Shown here: positions 8,227 to 16,435 of the stretch, piece by piece
How the letters are laid out: each line of letters begins with the position of its first letter
Position numbering within the stretch: the first letter of the stretch is position 1
Source of the DNA: Hymenobacter rigui
GTDB taxonomy: Bacteria; Bacteroidota; Bacteroidia; Cytophagales; Hymenobacteraceae
Assembly (NCBI RefSeq): GCF_003944715.1
Contig: NZ_RWIT01000013.1
Coordinates: forward strand, 54,395-118,394
Reading direction: 5' to 3'
DNA length: 64,000 nucleotides
Notes under the pieces: generated by a model
The model's input: only the letters and a program-made list of their open reading frames with translations
Databases searched by the model: none
What the model was told of the DNA's origin: nothing
Made by a program: the position numbers and the translations under genes

Positions 8227-9204
8227 TTAATGCGTCATGCCGGGCATAGCCATTTCTGGCATGTGCATGGGCGGCCCGGGTCGCATCGACAGGTCGCCGA
8301 ACCGGGCCGCCACGTAATAGCTGGCCGCCAACAACAGCAGGCTGAGCAGGGTAACCAGTGCTTTGCGCCCGGCCGGTACGTGGTCATCTCCAGTGGGGCG
8401 CATGCTGAGCATGGCGTGCCCGGCGTGCGCACTGATGCCCATCGCGGGCGTAGCGGGCGGCATTCCGTTCATCATCATCCCGGCGTGGCCATGCTCCGCA
8501 GCGGTGGGGCTGCCGCCCTTACCCAACGCCCGCTCGGTGCCCATGCCGTGCTTGAGCTTGTGCTTCACCAGCCACCAGTTGATGGGGTAGGCAACGACCA
8601 CGCCCACGAGCGTAGCGGCCGACATGGCCGCCCAGAACCAGGGAGACGTGGCCTCCATGGCCCGCATGTCGCGCGTCATCAGGATGACCATGGTAGGCAG
8701 CATGCCGGCCATCATGGCGTTCATCGACATCCATTCCGGCAGGAAGGAGCTACGCAGGGCCTGCCCGTAGCTCATGTTCATCATGTCCTTCATAAACAGC
8801 GCCTGGAAGATGAACAGTCCGAACACAAAGCCGGCGGCGTATTCAACCCAGATGTCGGTGCCCATGCTTAAGCCGAAATAGCCGGTGATGGCCGCGGCCA
8901 CGATAATGCCGGTCGCGTCGCCGGCGGCGCAGTGAATCGTCGAGCCCACGGCCTGCTTCCAGAGTGGGGCCACAAACTGCTCGTGGGTGCCCGGGGCGGG
9001 CTCGCGGCACGAAAACCAGTAGACCAGCAGCCCAACCGGCCCGGTGTAAAGCGTGACCAGCACCCAACCCCACTTCATCACTTTCATCTCCGGGGTACTG
9101 GTAAACAGGTCCCAGGCCACATAGGCAACGGATAACAGGGTGAGGCCGAACCAACCCCACAAAAGCCATTCGGGTGCCCAGGGTGTAGCGTGCATGGGAG
9201 ACAT
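8227..9204 (-). CDS. DUF4396-family membrane protein, Met/His-rich
   Basis: This 325-residue integral membrane protein has the DUF4396 segment (STIHCAAGDATGIIVAA). About six hydrophobic helices lie in the first 215 residues, with one more near the C-terminus. A Met/His-rich loop (AEHGHAGMMMNGMPP, HAGHAMLSM) and the tail HMPEMAMPGMTH are typical of copper or silver binding. It lies 91 nt downstream of the DUF305 lipoprotein gene and probably shares its promoter. A role in copper handling at the inner membrane is inferred from composition and context. Confidence 0.8.
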   Translation of the reverse strand: MSPMHATPWAPEWLLWGWFGLTLLSVAYVAWDLFTSTPEMKVMKWGWVLVTLYTGPVGLLVYWFSCREPAPGTHEQFVAPLWKQAVGSTIHCAAGDATGIIVAAAITGYFGLSMGTDIWVEYAAGFVFGLFIFQALFMKDMMNMSYGQALRSSFLPEWMSMNAMMAGMLPTMVILMTRDMRAMEATSPWFWAAMSAATLVGVVVAYPINWWLVKHKLKHGMGTERALGKGGSPTAAEHGHAGMMMNGMPPATPAMGISAHAGHAMLSMRPTGDDHVPAGRKALVTLLSLLLLAASYYVAARFGDLSMRPGPPMHMPEMAMPGMTH

Positions 9205-9245
9205 AAACGGAAGTCAAAAGGCGATGATAAAATGCTGGAAACAGG

Positions 9246-9270
9246 CAGGGCGGCCCTATGGGCCGCCCTG
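9246..9270. terminator. 11-bp perfect hairpin between DUF305 and DUF4396 genes
   Basis: CAGGGCGGCCC (9246-9256) pairs perfectly with GGGCCGCCCTG (9260-9270) around a 3-nt loop. There is no T-tract on the minus strand. It may attenuate read-through from the DUF305 gene or stabilise its mRNA rather than fully terminate. Confidence 0.5.
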
Positions 9271-9295
9271 CTTACCGTGCTGCTGCGGGACAGCG

Positions 9296-9925
9296 CTAGT
9301 ACTTCTTGTGGGCCAGTAGCCAGGCCTGCAAGTCCTTTATTTCCATTTCCTGGTCGTCAATAATGTTGTGCGCCAGGGTTTTCATGGTTGCGGTGCGCCC
9401 GTATTCCAGTTCGGCCTGGGAATTCTCGATGGCGCTACGGTGGTGGTCGACCATGAGCTGCGCGAAATCAAAGTCGATGTCGCCGGTGAGCGGCCGCAGG
9501 TCATTGGCCTGCATCATGCGCTGCATGCTTTCCATCTGCTTCGCGTTGAACTCCGGCACGGCCGGCTGCTGCGGGGTGTGGCTGCTCAGGAAAGCATCCA
9601 ACTGCTGAATCTCGGCCTGCTGCTTGGTGATGATGGTTTGCGCCATCTGCTTCATGTCGGTGTCTTTGCCGCTGCGCAGCTCTTCCTGGCTCATGGTGAT
9701 GGCGCCCTGGTGGTGCATTTTCATCATCATGGCAAAGTCGTGGTCGGGGTCCTGCGTTTTTTGCATCGCCATCATCTGGTCCATCATGGCATGCATCTGC
9801 TTCATGAACACGTTGTCGTCGTGGGCCTGTACTTTCAGGCTGTCAGAGTCGTCCTTGTTGCAGGATGGGAGGGAGGCCAAGGCAAGAAACGCGGCCAGCA
9901 GCGGGAAGCGAAGTATCTTTTTCAT
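9296..9925 (-). CDS. DUF305 lipoprotein with two tandem DUF305 units
   Basis: This 209-residue protein has a lipoprotein signal (lipobox LASLPSC). Two similar ferritin-like helical units follow: DFAMMMKMHHQGAITMS near residue 63 and DFAQLMVDHHRSAIENS near residue 153. Each carries the paired HH and Met residues of DUF305, a family linked to copper resistance. The protein should sit on the outer face of a membrane in the periplasm. A copy of the 31-bp copper-block motif ends 59 nt upstream of its start, in the same orientation. Confidence 0.88.
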   Translation of the reverse strand: MKKILRFPLLAAFLALASLPSCNKDDSDSLKVQAHDDNVFMKQMHAMMDQMMAMQKTQDPDHDFAMMMKMHHQGAITMSQEELRSGKDTDMKQMAQTIITKQQAEIQQLDAFLSSHTPQQPAVPEFNAKQMESMQRMMQANDLRPLTGDIDFDFAQLMVDHHRSAIENSQAELEYGRTATMKTLAHNIIDDQEMEIKDLQAWLLAHKKY

Positions 9926-9984
9926 CTAATCAGGTCTGAGGGAAATTTGCTGATTAGTGAAACGGCTGGCTCTGGTGCGAGATT

Positions 9985-10015
9985 TATACTGCATCAACCA
10001 GCTCTTGCATAATTT
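9985..10015 (-). promoter_or_regulatory. Copper-block 31-bp motif, copy A
   Basis: Read on the minus strand it begins AAATTATGCAAG at 10015 and ends GTATA at 9985. It lies upstream of the DUF305 lipoprotein gene in the same orientation. The first 12 bases match copy C exactly; the distal half is the most divergent of the five copies. Confidence 0.55.
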
Positions 10016-10112
10016 CTGCATATGACCTGCCAGTGCTGAGCAGGGTTTCTACTGACTGAAAACTGCAGTAGTCAACCTTGCCACCTTCTTTGTCTACAGC
10101 TAACTACGACTT

Positions 10113-11438
10113 ATGGGCGCCTCACCAGAACATCTTCTTCTTGACCAAAAAATTAAACTGCTGTGGGAATGGGGGCAGAGTGGTGGCTGGAAAACCCTTC
10201 TTGACAAGCCATTGGTAGAGGAATTAATGCAGGTTCGGGAGATGCCCGATGGCAGCGGACTCGTTGACCCCAGCACGCTAACTTCTCGGGTACGTGCCTT
10301 GGCTAATGCCGAATACGGCAGTCAATTACTACCGCCGCTGTTGCATCCTGAGCACCTGTCTATGTATCAATCCTTTGTGCAAAAGGACAACTATTTTGAC
10401 CAACAGCGCATTGACACTGTAGCGGAGTTGGAGGCGCTCATTACCGAATTTGCCCCTAAAACCGACCACTTGTTTCGCGGAATAAACGAAGCTAAATTCA
10501 TGCTGTATAGCTCTTTGCAGCGGAATTGGATAATTAACAAGCGGGAAACGAAGCCTACCGACCACCAGTTGTTTCTGGAAAGGCTAATGGCTAACGCCCG
10601 GATATACTGTGGCGGTCTTTTGGCCAAGTACATCGAAGCCAATGGGGGTGATTCGGGAAACGATGTGAGCGTGTTAAGCATTCTACAGCACTACAGTTGC
10701 CCAACGCCCTTACTCGACTGGACCTACAGCTTTCCGGTAGCTCTCTATTTTGCGGCGTTAGGGGCAACGGAAGCACAACCCCGACCTGCGCGCGAAATCG
10801 ACAATTACGTTAGCGTGTACTTCATTCAGGAGCAAGGTTTTGCTCAAGCAGGTCTGCGGGAAATGGTGACTGTAAGCATCGAGGGTAATTTGCCTCTGAT
10901 AAAGCAGATGTTCAAGGCCAGCGTGGAAGCGCTCAAACAGCGTAGAGGTATCATGGCCAGCGCTTCGTACACATTCTCGGATGAAAATTTGGATAAGTTC
11001 GCCAACGACGATGCCGCCGCCATCCGCTGGGCGCGTGCTTCATTCCCTGGGGGAGGCCTTACCAGTTACATCTGCCGTGTTGAGCACCTAAAGCGGATTC
11101 CCAATTCCTACTTTTCAGACCAGGGCGACGACTCCGTTCATATCGGCTTGGAGAACAATCCTAACGTCATCAATCAAAAAGGGGTCTTTACCTGGAACAG
11201 TTCGTCCACTGAACCAATGGAGTATGTGGTGCATGAGCAGGTAATACAAGATAATCCGGAAGCTGCTCACTCCTATTCTCACTGCTTTAATATCAACAAA
11301 GCCCTGTTACCTCACCTTAGGCAGCGGTTGCCCCAACTTGGCATCACCGATGCTTTTATCTTTCCCGAACAGGACCAGGAGCACTTGCGGGAAGTAGTAT
11401 GGGCCATCTTCGACATGACGGCGGCTGAGTTCGACTAA
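10113..11438 (+). CDS. FRG-domain protein
   Basis: This 441-residue soluble protein has the two FRG signatures: HLFRGINEAKFMLYSSLQR near residue 124 and PTPLLDWTYSFPVALYFAAL near residue 197. FRG proteins are found in phage-defence and toxin contexts, but their activity is not well defined. It is a single gene on the plus strand, ending 4 nt inside the stop region of the convergent AraC gene. It interrupts two copper blocks, in line with the alternation of metal and defence-like genes in this window. Confidence 0.8.
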   Translation: MGASPEHLLLDQKIKLLWEWGQSGGWKTLLDKPLVEELMQVREMPDGSGLVDPSTLTSRVRALANAEYGSQLLPPLLHPEHLSMYQSFVQKDNYFDQQRIDTVAELEALITEFAPKTDHLFRGINEAKFMLYSSLQRNWIINKRETKPTDHQLFLERLMANARIYCGGLLAKYIEANGGDSGNDVSVLSILQHYSCPTPLLDWTYSFPVALYFAALGATEAQPRPAREIDNYVSVYFIQEQGFAQAGLREMVTVSIEGNLPLIKQMFKASVEALKQRRGIMASASYTFSDENLDKFANDDAAAIRWARASFPGGGLTSYICRVEHLKRIPNSYFSDQGDDSVHIGLENNPNVINQKGVFTWNSSSTEPMEYVVHEQVIQDNPEAAHSYSHCFNINKALLPHLRQRLPQLGITDAFIFPEQDQEHLREVVWAIFDMTAAEFD

Positions 11439-12073
11439 ATCAGCGAATCCAGGCTGCGGCGCGCGTGCGAGGCCGGCCCCAGCTTCTGGAACTCGGTAGG
11501 CGTGAGGCCCGTCACCTGCCGGAACTGCCGCGAGAGGTGCGCCGGGCTGCTGTATCCTAGTTGCTGCGCCACCTCGGCGATGCTTAGCTCGCCGTAGCCA
11601 ATCAGCTCTTTGGCCCGCTCCACCTTCTGGCGGATGATAAACTTCTCGATGGTGAGGCCCTCGGAAGCGGAGAACAAATGGGAAAGATAGTGGTAGTCCT
11701 TGCCCAGGTGCTCCACCAAATAATCCGAGTAATTCAGCAGGCGCGGGCCCGGCGGCGGGTAATGAATTAGGGCCACCAGCAGGGTTTTGATGCGGTCCAC
11801 AAGTTGGGCGCGGGGGTCTTCCAGCAGCTCGAAACCGGCCTCGTGCAGGCTGGTGCGGATGGCGGCGTAGTCGGGGGCCGCGCCGTCGGGCGTCGATACG
11901 TCGGCCTCGCCCAGGGCCACGCGGTGCACGTGCAGGCCCAGCGCCGCCAACTCTTCCTTGACCACCCGGATGCACTGCGGGCACACCATGTTCTTAATCA
12001 GCAGTCGCTGCGAATCGGGCAAGGGCAGTACGTGCGCAACGCTGATGTCCGCTTTCATGGGATGCGTACTCAT
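11435..12073 (-). CDS. AraC-family regulator with HMA-like N-terminal domain
   Basis: ATG 12073 overlaps the cupredoxin stop (ATGA), so the 212-residue form is preferred over longer frames. Residues 25-95 look like a heavy-metal-associated fold (LLIKNMVCPQCIRVVKEELAALG) with a CPQC metal site. The C-terminus is an AraC DNA-binding domain (SIAEVAQQLGYSSPAHLSRQF, then VTGLTPTEFQKL). Direct fusion of a Cu-binding module to AraC suggests a copper-sensing activator. It is the last gene of the copA operon and may act at the 31-bp motifs. Metal identity is inferred. Confidence 0.85.
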   Translation of the reverse strand: MSTHPMKADISVAHVLPLPDSQRLLIKNMVCPQCIRVVKEELAALGLHVHRVALGEADVSTPDGAAPDYAAIRTSLHEAGFELLEDPRAQLVDRIKTLLVALIHYPPPGPRLLNYSDYLVEHLGKDYHYLSHLFSASEGLTIEKFIIRQKVERAKELIGYGELSIAEVAQQLGYSSPAHLSRQFRQVTGLTPTEFQKLGPASHARRSLDSLI

Positions 12074-12447
12074 TTCACCACCAGGCTGCCCCGCAGCATG
12101 CCCATGCCGCAGGTAAACTCGAACTTGCCCGTCTGCTGCGGCAGCAGTTCCACCAGCGTGGTTTTGAAGGCCGGCAGGTCGCGGCGGATGTTGAAATCGG
12201 GCATCAGCAACTCCTCCGAACAGCTGTTTTCTTCGTCGCGGTAGAAGCTCAGCTGCACGGGCTTGCCGTGCTCCACCTCGATGACATCGGGCGAGTAGCC
12301 GCCTTTTACGGTAATGGCGACTTCCTGCACGCCCCCCGAGGTGGACACAGCGCTGGCCGTTTGGCGGGCCGAAAAGAAAAAGTACCACAGCACGAAGGCA
12401 GCCAGGCCGACGCCGGCGATGGTCACGATGAGGGCGGTCGTATCCAT
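12070..12447 (-). CDS. Membrane-anchored cupredoxin-domain protein
   Basis: The 125-residue protein has one N-terminal membrane helix (ALIVTIAGVGLAAFVLWYFFF), so the rest is probably periplasmic. The cupredoxin-like domain carries candidate copper ligands in ENSCSEELLMPDF and the C-terminal FTCGMGMLRGSLVV (Cys, Met, Met), as in EfeO-type or CopZ-like cupredoxins. It lies 11 nt after copA and overlaps the AraC gene by 4 nt. It probably hands copper to or from CopA; this partner role is inferred. Confidence 0.82.
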   Translation of the reverse strand: MDTTALIVTIAGVGLAAFVLWYFFFSARQTASAVSTSGGVQEVAITVKGGYSPDVIEVEHGKPVQLSFYRDEENSCSEELLMPDFNIRRDLPAFKTTLVELLPQQTGKFEFTCGMGMLRGSLVVK

Positions 12448-12458
12448 GGCAAGAAGAA

Positions 12459-14723
12459 TTAGTGATGATTGAAGGCGCGCAAGCGCAGCGAGTTGGTCAG
12501 CACCGATACCGAACTCAGGGCCATGGCCCCGGCGGCCAGCATGGGCGAGAGCAGAATGCCGAAGACGGGGTAGAGCAGGCCGGCCGCAATGGGAATACCC
12601 AGCGTGTTGTAGATAAAGGCGAAGAACAGGTTCTGCTTGATGGTGCGGATGGTTTGCCGGCTCAGCTCAATGGCCGTCACGACCCCGCTCAGGTCGGAGC
12701 GCATGAGCGTGATGCCGGCGGCTTCCATGGCCACGTCCGTGCCCGAGCCGATGGCCAGGCCAATGTCGGCCTGGGCCAGCGCCGGGGCGTCGTTGATGCC
12801 GTCGCCCACCATGGCCACGGTGCGGCCCTCGCCCTGCAGCTCCTTTACCTTGCCGGCCTTGCCCTGGGGCAGCACCTCGGCGAAGTAACGCGTAATGCCC
12901 ACCTGACCGGCCACCTGGGCGGCCGTCTGCGGGTTGTCGCCCGTCATCATCACTACCTCGATACCCAGGGCTTGCAGCTGCTTGATGGCGGCAGCCGAGG
13001 AGTCGCGCACAGTATCGGCCACGCCGACCAAGCCAACGGCCTGCCCGGCCACGGCCACATAAAGCACGGTCTTGGCCTGGGCCAGCAGTTGCTCGGCCTG
13101 GGCGAGCAGTTCGGGTGAAAGTTGCACCCCTTCTTCGGTAAGCAGACGGCGGTTGCCGATAAGCACCGCCTGGCCGTCTACAGTAGCAGCGGCACCCTTG
13201 CCCTCCACAGCCCGGAAACTGGTGGCCGCCAGGCTGCCCGCGCCCTGCGCGTTGGCGTAGCGCACCACGGCTTCGGCCAGCGGGTGCTCACTCTGCCGCT
13301 CGACGGCGGCCACCAATTGCAGCAGGCGCGCTGAATCCTGGTCCGGGGCGACGAAGTCGGTCACGGCCGGCTCGCCGCGGGTGATGGTGCCGGTTTTATC
13401 GAGCAGCACGGTGTTCACCTGATACGCTTTTTCCAGCGCCTCGGCGTTGCGAATCAGCACGCCGTGCTCGGCACCTTTACCGGTGCTCACCATGATGGCC
13501 GTGGGCGTGGCCAGCCCCAGCGCGCAGGGGCAGGCAATAATGAGCACGGCCACAAAGTTGACCAAGGCTAGCGGCAGGCGGTGCTCTACGGGCGCGAGGT
13601 CAAACCAGAGCACGAAGGTGAAAATGGCAATGACCACCACCGTGGGCACGAAGATGGCGCTGACCTTGTCGGCCAGGCGCTGAATGGGGGCGCGGCTGCC
13701 CTGGGCGTCTTCCACCAGCTTCACAATCTGCGAGAGCATGGTATCGGCGCCTACTTTGGTCACCCGGAAGCGGAACGAGCCGGTCTTGTTGAGCGTGGCC
13801 CCGAAAACCGGGTCGCCGGTTTGCTTCTGCACCGGCAGGCTTTCGCCCGTGAGCATGGCCTCGTCGAGCGCCGAACTGCCTTCCGTAATCAGGCCGTCGG
13901 TGGCCACCTTCTCGCCCGGCCGCACCACCACGATGTCGCCCAGTTGCACCTGTTCAATGGGCACGTCCACTTCGGCCCCGTCGGGACGGACCACGCGGGC
14001 GGTCTTGGCCTGCAGGCCCATCAGGCTCCGAATGGCGGCCGAAGTTTGCGTTTTGGCGCGCATCTCCAGCACTTTACCCAGCAGAATCAGGGCGATGATG
14101 GTGGCCGTGGTGTCGTAGTACACCTCCGGCATCAGGCCCCGGCTCGTGAAAAAGTCGGGTACCACGGTGGCCGCCACGCTATACAGGAAAGCGGCTCCAG
14201 TGCCCACGGCAATCAGCGTGTCCATGTTGGCCGCGCGGTGCTTGAAACCGTTCCAGGCCGACTCGTAGAACTCGCGCCCGCTGTAGAGCAGTACCGGCAG
14301 CGTGAGCAGCAGCAGGGCATAGTTGAGCCACTGCATGTTCACGCGCGCCATCATGGCCGGCCAAAGCATGAGCATGCTCAAGGGCATAATGATAACGGCC
14401 AAGCCCACGGCCACCCAGAAGCGGCGCTTGAGTTTCTGGTAGGCCAGGGCCTTTTGGCGGTCAATCTCGGCGCTGCGCTCGGCGGCGCTGGTGTCGGGGG
14501 CACGCTCGGCCACGCCGTAGCCAGCGTTGATGACGGCTTGCTTCAGGGTGGCCGGCGAGGCTTGCGCGGGCTCATAGTCCACCGTGGCCTTCTCGGTAGC
14601 AAAGTTGACCATGGCCCGCTGCACGCCCGGCGTGCGGCTCAGCGACTTCTCCACGAACGCCGCGCACGAAGCGCAGGTCATGCCTTCAATGTCGAGGGTT
14701 TCGGTCTTGGTGGTCGGCTCCAT
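12459..14723 (-). CDS. copA: Copper-translocating P1B-type ATPase
   Basis: ATG 14723 gives 754 residues; an upstream GTG/TTG-type start would add seven. One N-terminal HMA domain carries GMTCASC. The CPC channel motif (ACPCALGLATPTA), the phosphorylation loop (DKTGTITRGEP) and the hinge (MVGDGINDAPALAQAD) are intact. The C-terminal helices keep the Cu(I) pattern (FIYNTLGIP, then MALSSVSVLTNSLRLR). It exports Cu(I) from cytoplasm to periplasm. It is first in the operon copA-cupredoxin-AraC, and a 31-bp motif copy ends 97 nt upstream. Confidence 0.95.
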   Translation of the reverse strand: MEPTTKTETLDIEGMTCASCAAFVEKSLSRTPGVQRAMVNFATEKATVDYEPAQASPATLKQAVINAGYGVAERAPDTSAAERSAEIDRQKALAYQKLKRRFWVAVGLAVIIMPLSMLMLWPAMMARVNMQWLNYALLLLTLPVLLYSGREFYESAWNGFKHRAANMDTLIAVGTGAAFLYSVAATVVPDFFTSRGLMPEVYYDTTATIIALILLGKVLEMRAKTQTSAAIRSLMGLQAKTARVVRPDGAEVDVPIEQVQLGDIVVVRPGEKVATDGLITEGSSALDEAMLTGESLPVQKQTGDPVFGATLNKTGSFRFRVTKVGADTMLSQIVKLVEDAQGSRAPIQRLADKVSAIFVPTVVVIAIFTFVLWFDLAPVEHRLPLALVNFVAVLIIACPCALGLATPTAIMVSTGKGAEHGVLIRNAEALEKAYQVNTVLLDKTGTITRGEPAVTDFVAPDQDSARLLQLVAAVERQSEHPLAEAVVRYANAQGAGSLAATSFRAVEGKGAAATVDGQAVLIGNRRLLTEEGVQLSPELLAQAEQLLAQAKTVLYVAVAGQAVGLVGVADTVRDSSAAAIKQLQALGIEVVMMTGDNPQTAAQVAGQVGITRYFAEVLPQGKAGKVKELQGEGRTVAMVGDGINDAPALAQADIGLAIGSGTDVAMEAAGITLMRSDLSGVVTAIELSRQTIRTIKQNLFFAFIYNTLGIPIAAGLLYPVFGILLSPMLAAGAMALSSVSVLTNSLRLRAFNHH

Positions 14724-14820
14724 AACTAGTAGGTTATTACGCAATTACTGGGACCAGCTACTCAGTAGACAAGGCCCATAATCACCCGACAAAGGAACGG
14801 CCCTCTGCGAAGGAAGTTGG

Positions 14821-14851
14821 TACTAAATACTGCCTGAGATTTGCATAATTT
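14821..14851 (-). promoter_or_regulatory. Copper-block 31-bp motif, copy B
   Basis: On the minus strand it begins AAATTATGCAA at 14851 and ends TTTAGTA at 14821. It lies upstream of copA in the same orientation, 97 nt before the start codon, and it is in the gap after the unrelated 477-residue gene. Confidence 0.65.
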
Positions 14852-14885
14852 GACGGTTAACAGCTGCGTATGGCTACGCCTCTGC

Positions 14886-16319
14886 TTACTTGTTTTCGTC
14901 GGTTTCCGGGTACTCGTCCTCGTGCGACGTGGAAGCAGTAGGGTTACGAAAGAACATGAGATTGGCCTGCTCGGCCAGCGCCCGTTCCTGCCCGTCCCAT
15001 TCATCGCCTTCCAAATACATCAGGTCGTAGCTTTCCAGCGCCTCAAACCCGCCGGCCTCGGTAGCGATACCGACAAACTTCTTCGTCTTGCCAAAATTCC
15101 GAAACTTCACCGCCAGTCCGTAGGCTTGCAGCATCTCGAACCGTTCGGCACGATATTCCGCTTTGGATTGACCTTCGTGCCGGGGCCACAACAGAAAAAT
15201 ATACTGCACACCGCTGTCTTCCAAAGCTCCGGTATGCCGCACTCGATGCTCGTCCGGCTCTGATTTGACCATCATTTCCCGGAAGGCACGGGCCAGCATT
15301 CGGCGGCTGAGCCGGGGCTCACGCGCCATAATGCGCAGAGCTGCTTCCCGGTCAGTGAAGGAAGAATTATGGCTGAGAGGGTGAGCTTTATCTTCTCCGG
15401 TGTTTTCGTAGATATACTTGATTAGGCCATCCCAGGCGTAACTCACCTGGTCAGCCGCAATCCGGGCCTGGAGCTGTTCGCTGTGAATGAAGCCGTCCCA
15501 AAATCCTTCTTCAATGTGCAGGCCCTCGTAGCCCGGCGACACCGGGAAGATGTGGCGGCCAAAAGTGGGGCTGTTTTCGTCGTGGTCGGTATTGCGCAGG
15601 TAGTAAGCCAGCAAATCATCCTCCCCGGCAGCCCATACCTTGAGTCCGCGCTTGGCCAGCAATTCCTCCTTCTTCTCCAGATACGCCACAAAATCGGAGA
15701 TGGTATCCAGCATGCGCATCACGGCGGCCAGCGACGCATCATCAAATACGTGCACGTACTCTTTAGCAGGGTCGACTAGCCCCAGAGTAAACGGCTCGGG
15801 CTTAAACCGCCGGGTGTCGTAGTGCGCTGCCCCGACCACTCGGTTATCAATCATCAGGCTGCCCGTGCCACCGTATTCGGCTTGGCAAGGTGCCGAGGCG
15901 CCGTGCGCCACCACGATGCGGTGCACCTTCATAGCGGCGGGCGCCGGTAAGGGCACCGGAAACGGATGCTGGCATTCTTTGTCGAGGTACACCCGGTCAG
16001 GATGTTGCTTCAGCCATCGCTCGGCCCCGTATAGTTGGTCGGCCCCCGCTGCTACTGCTCGCTTGTACCAGCGGGTCCAGTTAAGCACCGGGTCGTCAGT
16101 CGTGGGATATTCACAGTGTTTACTGGAAAAGATGATGACGTGCTCATCAAACACCACCAGCATGTCGCATAGCTCCTTGCCTTCGCTGGCTGTAGCGCTG
16201 GCGCTTTGGTCACGGAAGGGGCTGGCGTAGCTCCACAGCGTCAGGAAAGACCGTTCGCCCAGCTGGGCGAGATACTGCTCGGCCGGAGTGCCGCCAGGAT
16301 TTTTAGGTAAAGATGCCAT
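14886..16319 (-). CDS. Predicted PD-(D/E)XK-like protein, uncharacterised
   Basis: This 477-residue soluble protein has a conserved-looking N-terminal block: EGKELCDMLVVFDEHVIIFSSKH at residues 46-68. An acidic residue (Asp52) is followed by two beta strands and a Ser-X-Lys-type ending, as in nuclease-like folds of defence islands. The rest is unlike any family I can name; the C-terminus is acidic (SHEDEYPETDENK). It is a single gene between copA and the GmrSD-like gene. Nuclease function is inferred from the pattern only. Confidence 0.5.
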   Translation of the reverse strand: MASLPKNPGGTPAEQYLAQLGERSFLTLWSYASPFRDQSASATASEGKELCDMLVVFDEHVIIFSSKHCEYPTTDDPVLNWTRWYKRAVAAGADQLYGAERWLKQHPDRVYLDKECQHPFPVPLPAPAAMKVHRIVVAHGASAPCQAEYGGTGSLMIDNRVVGAAHYDTRRFKPEPFTLGLVDPAKEYVHVFDDASLAAVMRMLDTISDFVAYLEKKEELLAKRGLKVWAAGEDDLLAYYLRNTDHDENSPTFGRHIFPVSPGYEGLHIEEGFWDGFIHSEQLQARIAADQVSYAWDGLIKYIYENTGEDKAHPLSHNSSFTDREAALRIMAREPRLSRRMLARAFREMMVKSEPDEHRVRHTGALEDSGVQYIFLLWPRHEGQSKAEYRAERFEMLQAYGLAVKFRNFGKTKKFVGIATEAGGFEALESYDLMYLEGDEWDGQERALAEQANLMFFRNPTASTSHEDEYPETDENK

Positions 16320-16435
16320 AGGCTGTTGGGGTAAGTGAAATCAAGCTTGCCTACTTTCAGGCAGTCAAGAGATAAGAACACCGAAGAGCTTCGTTTCGCT
16401 CCTTGCCTATCTTAATCGATTACCTCCCGTAGCCC

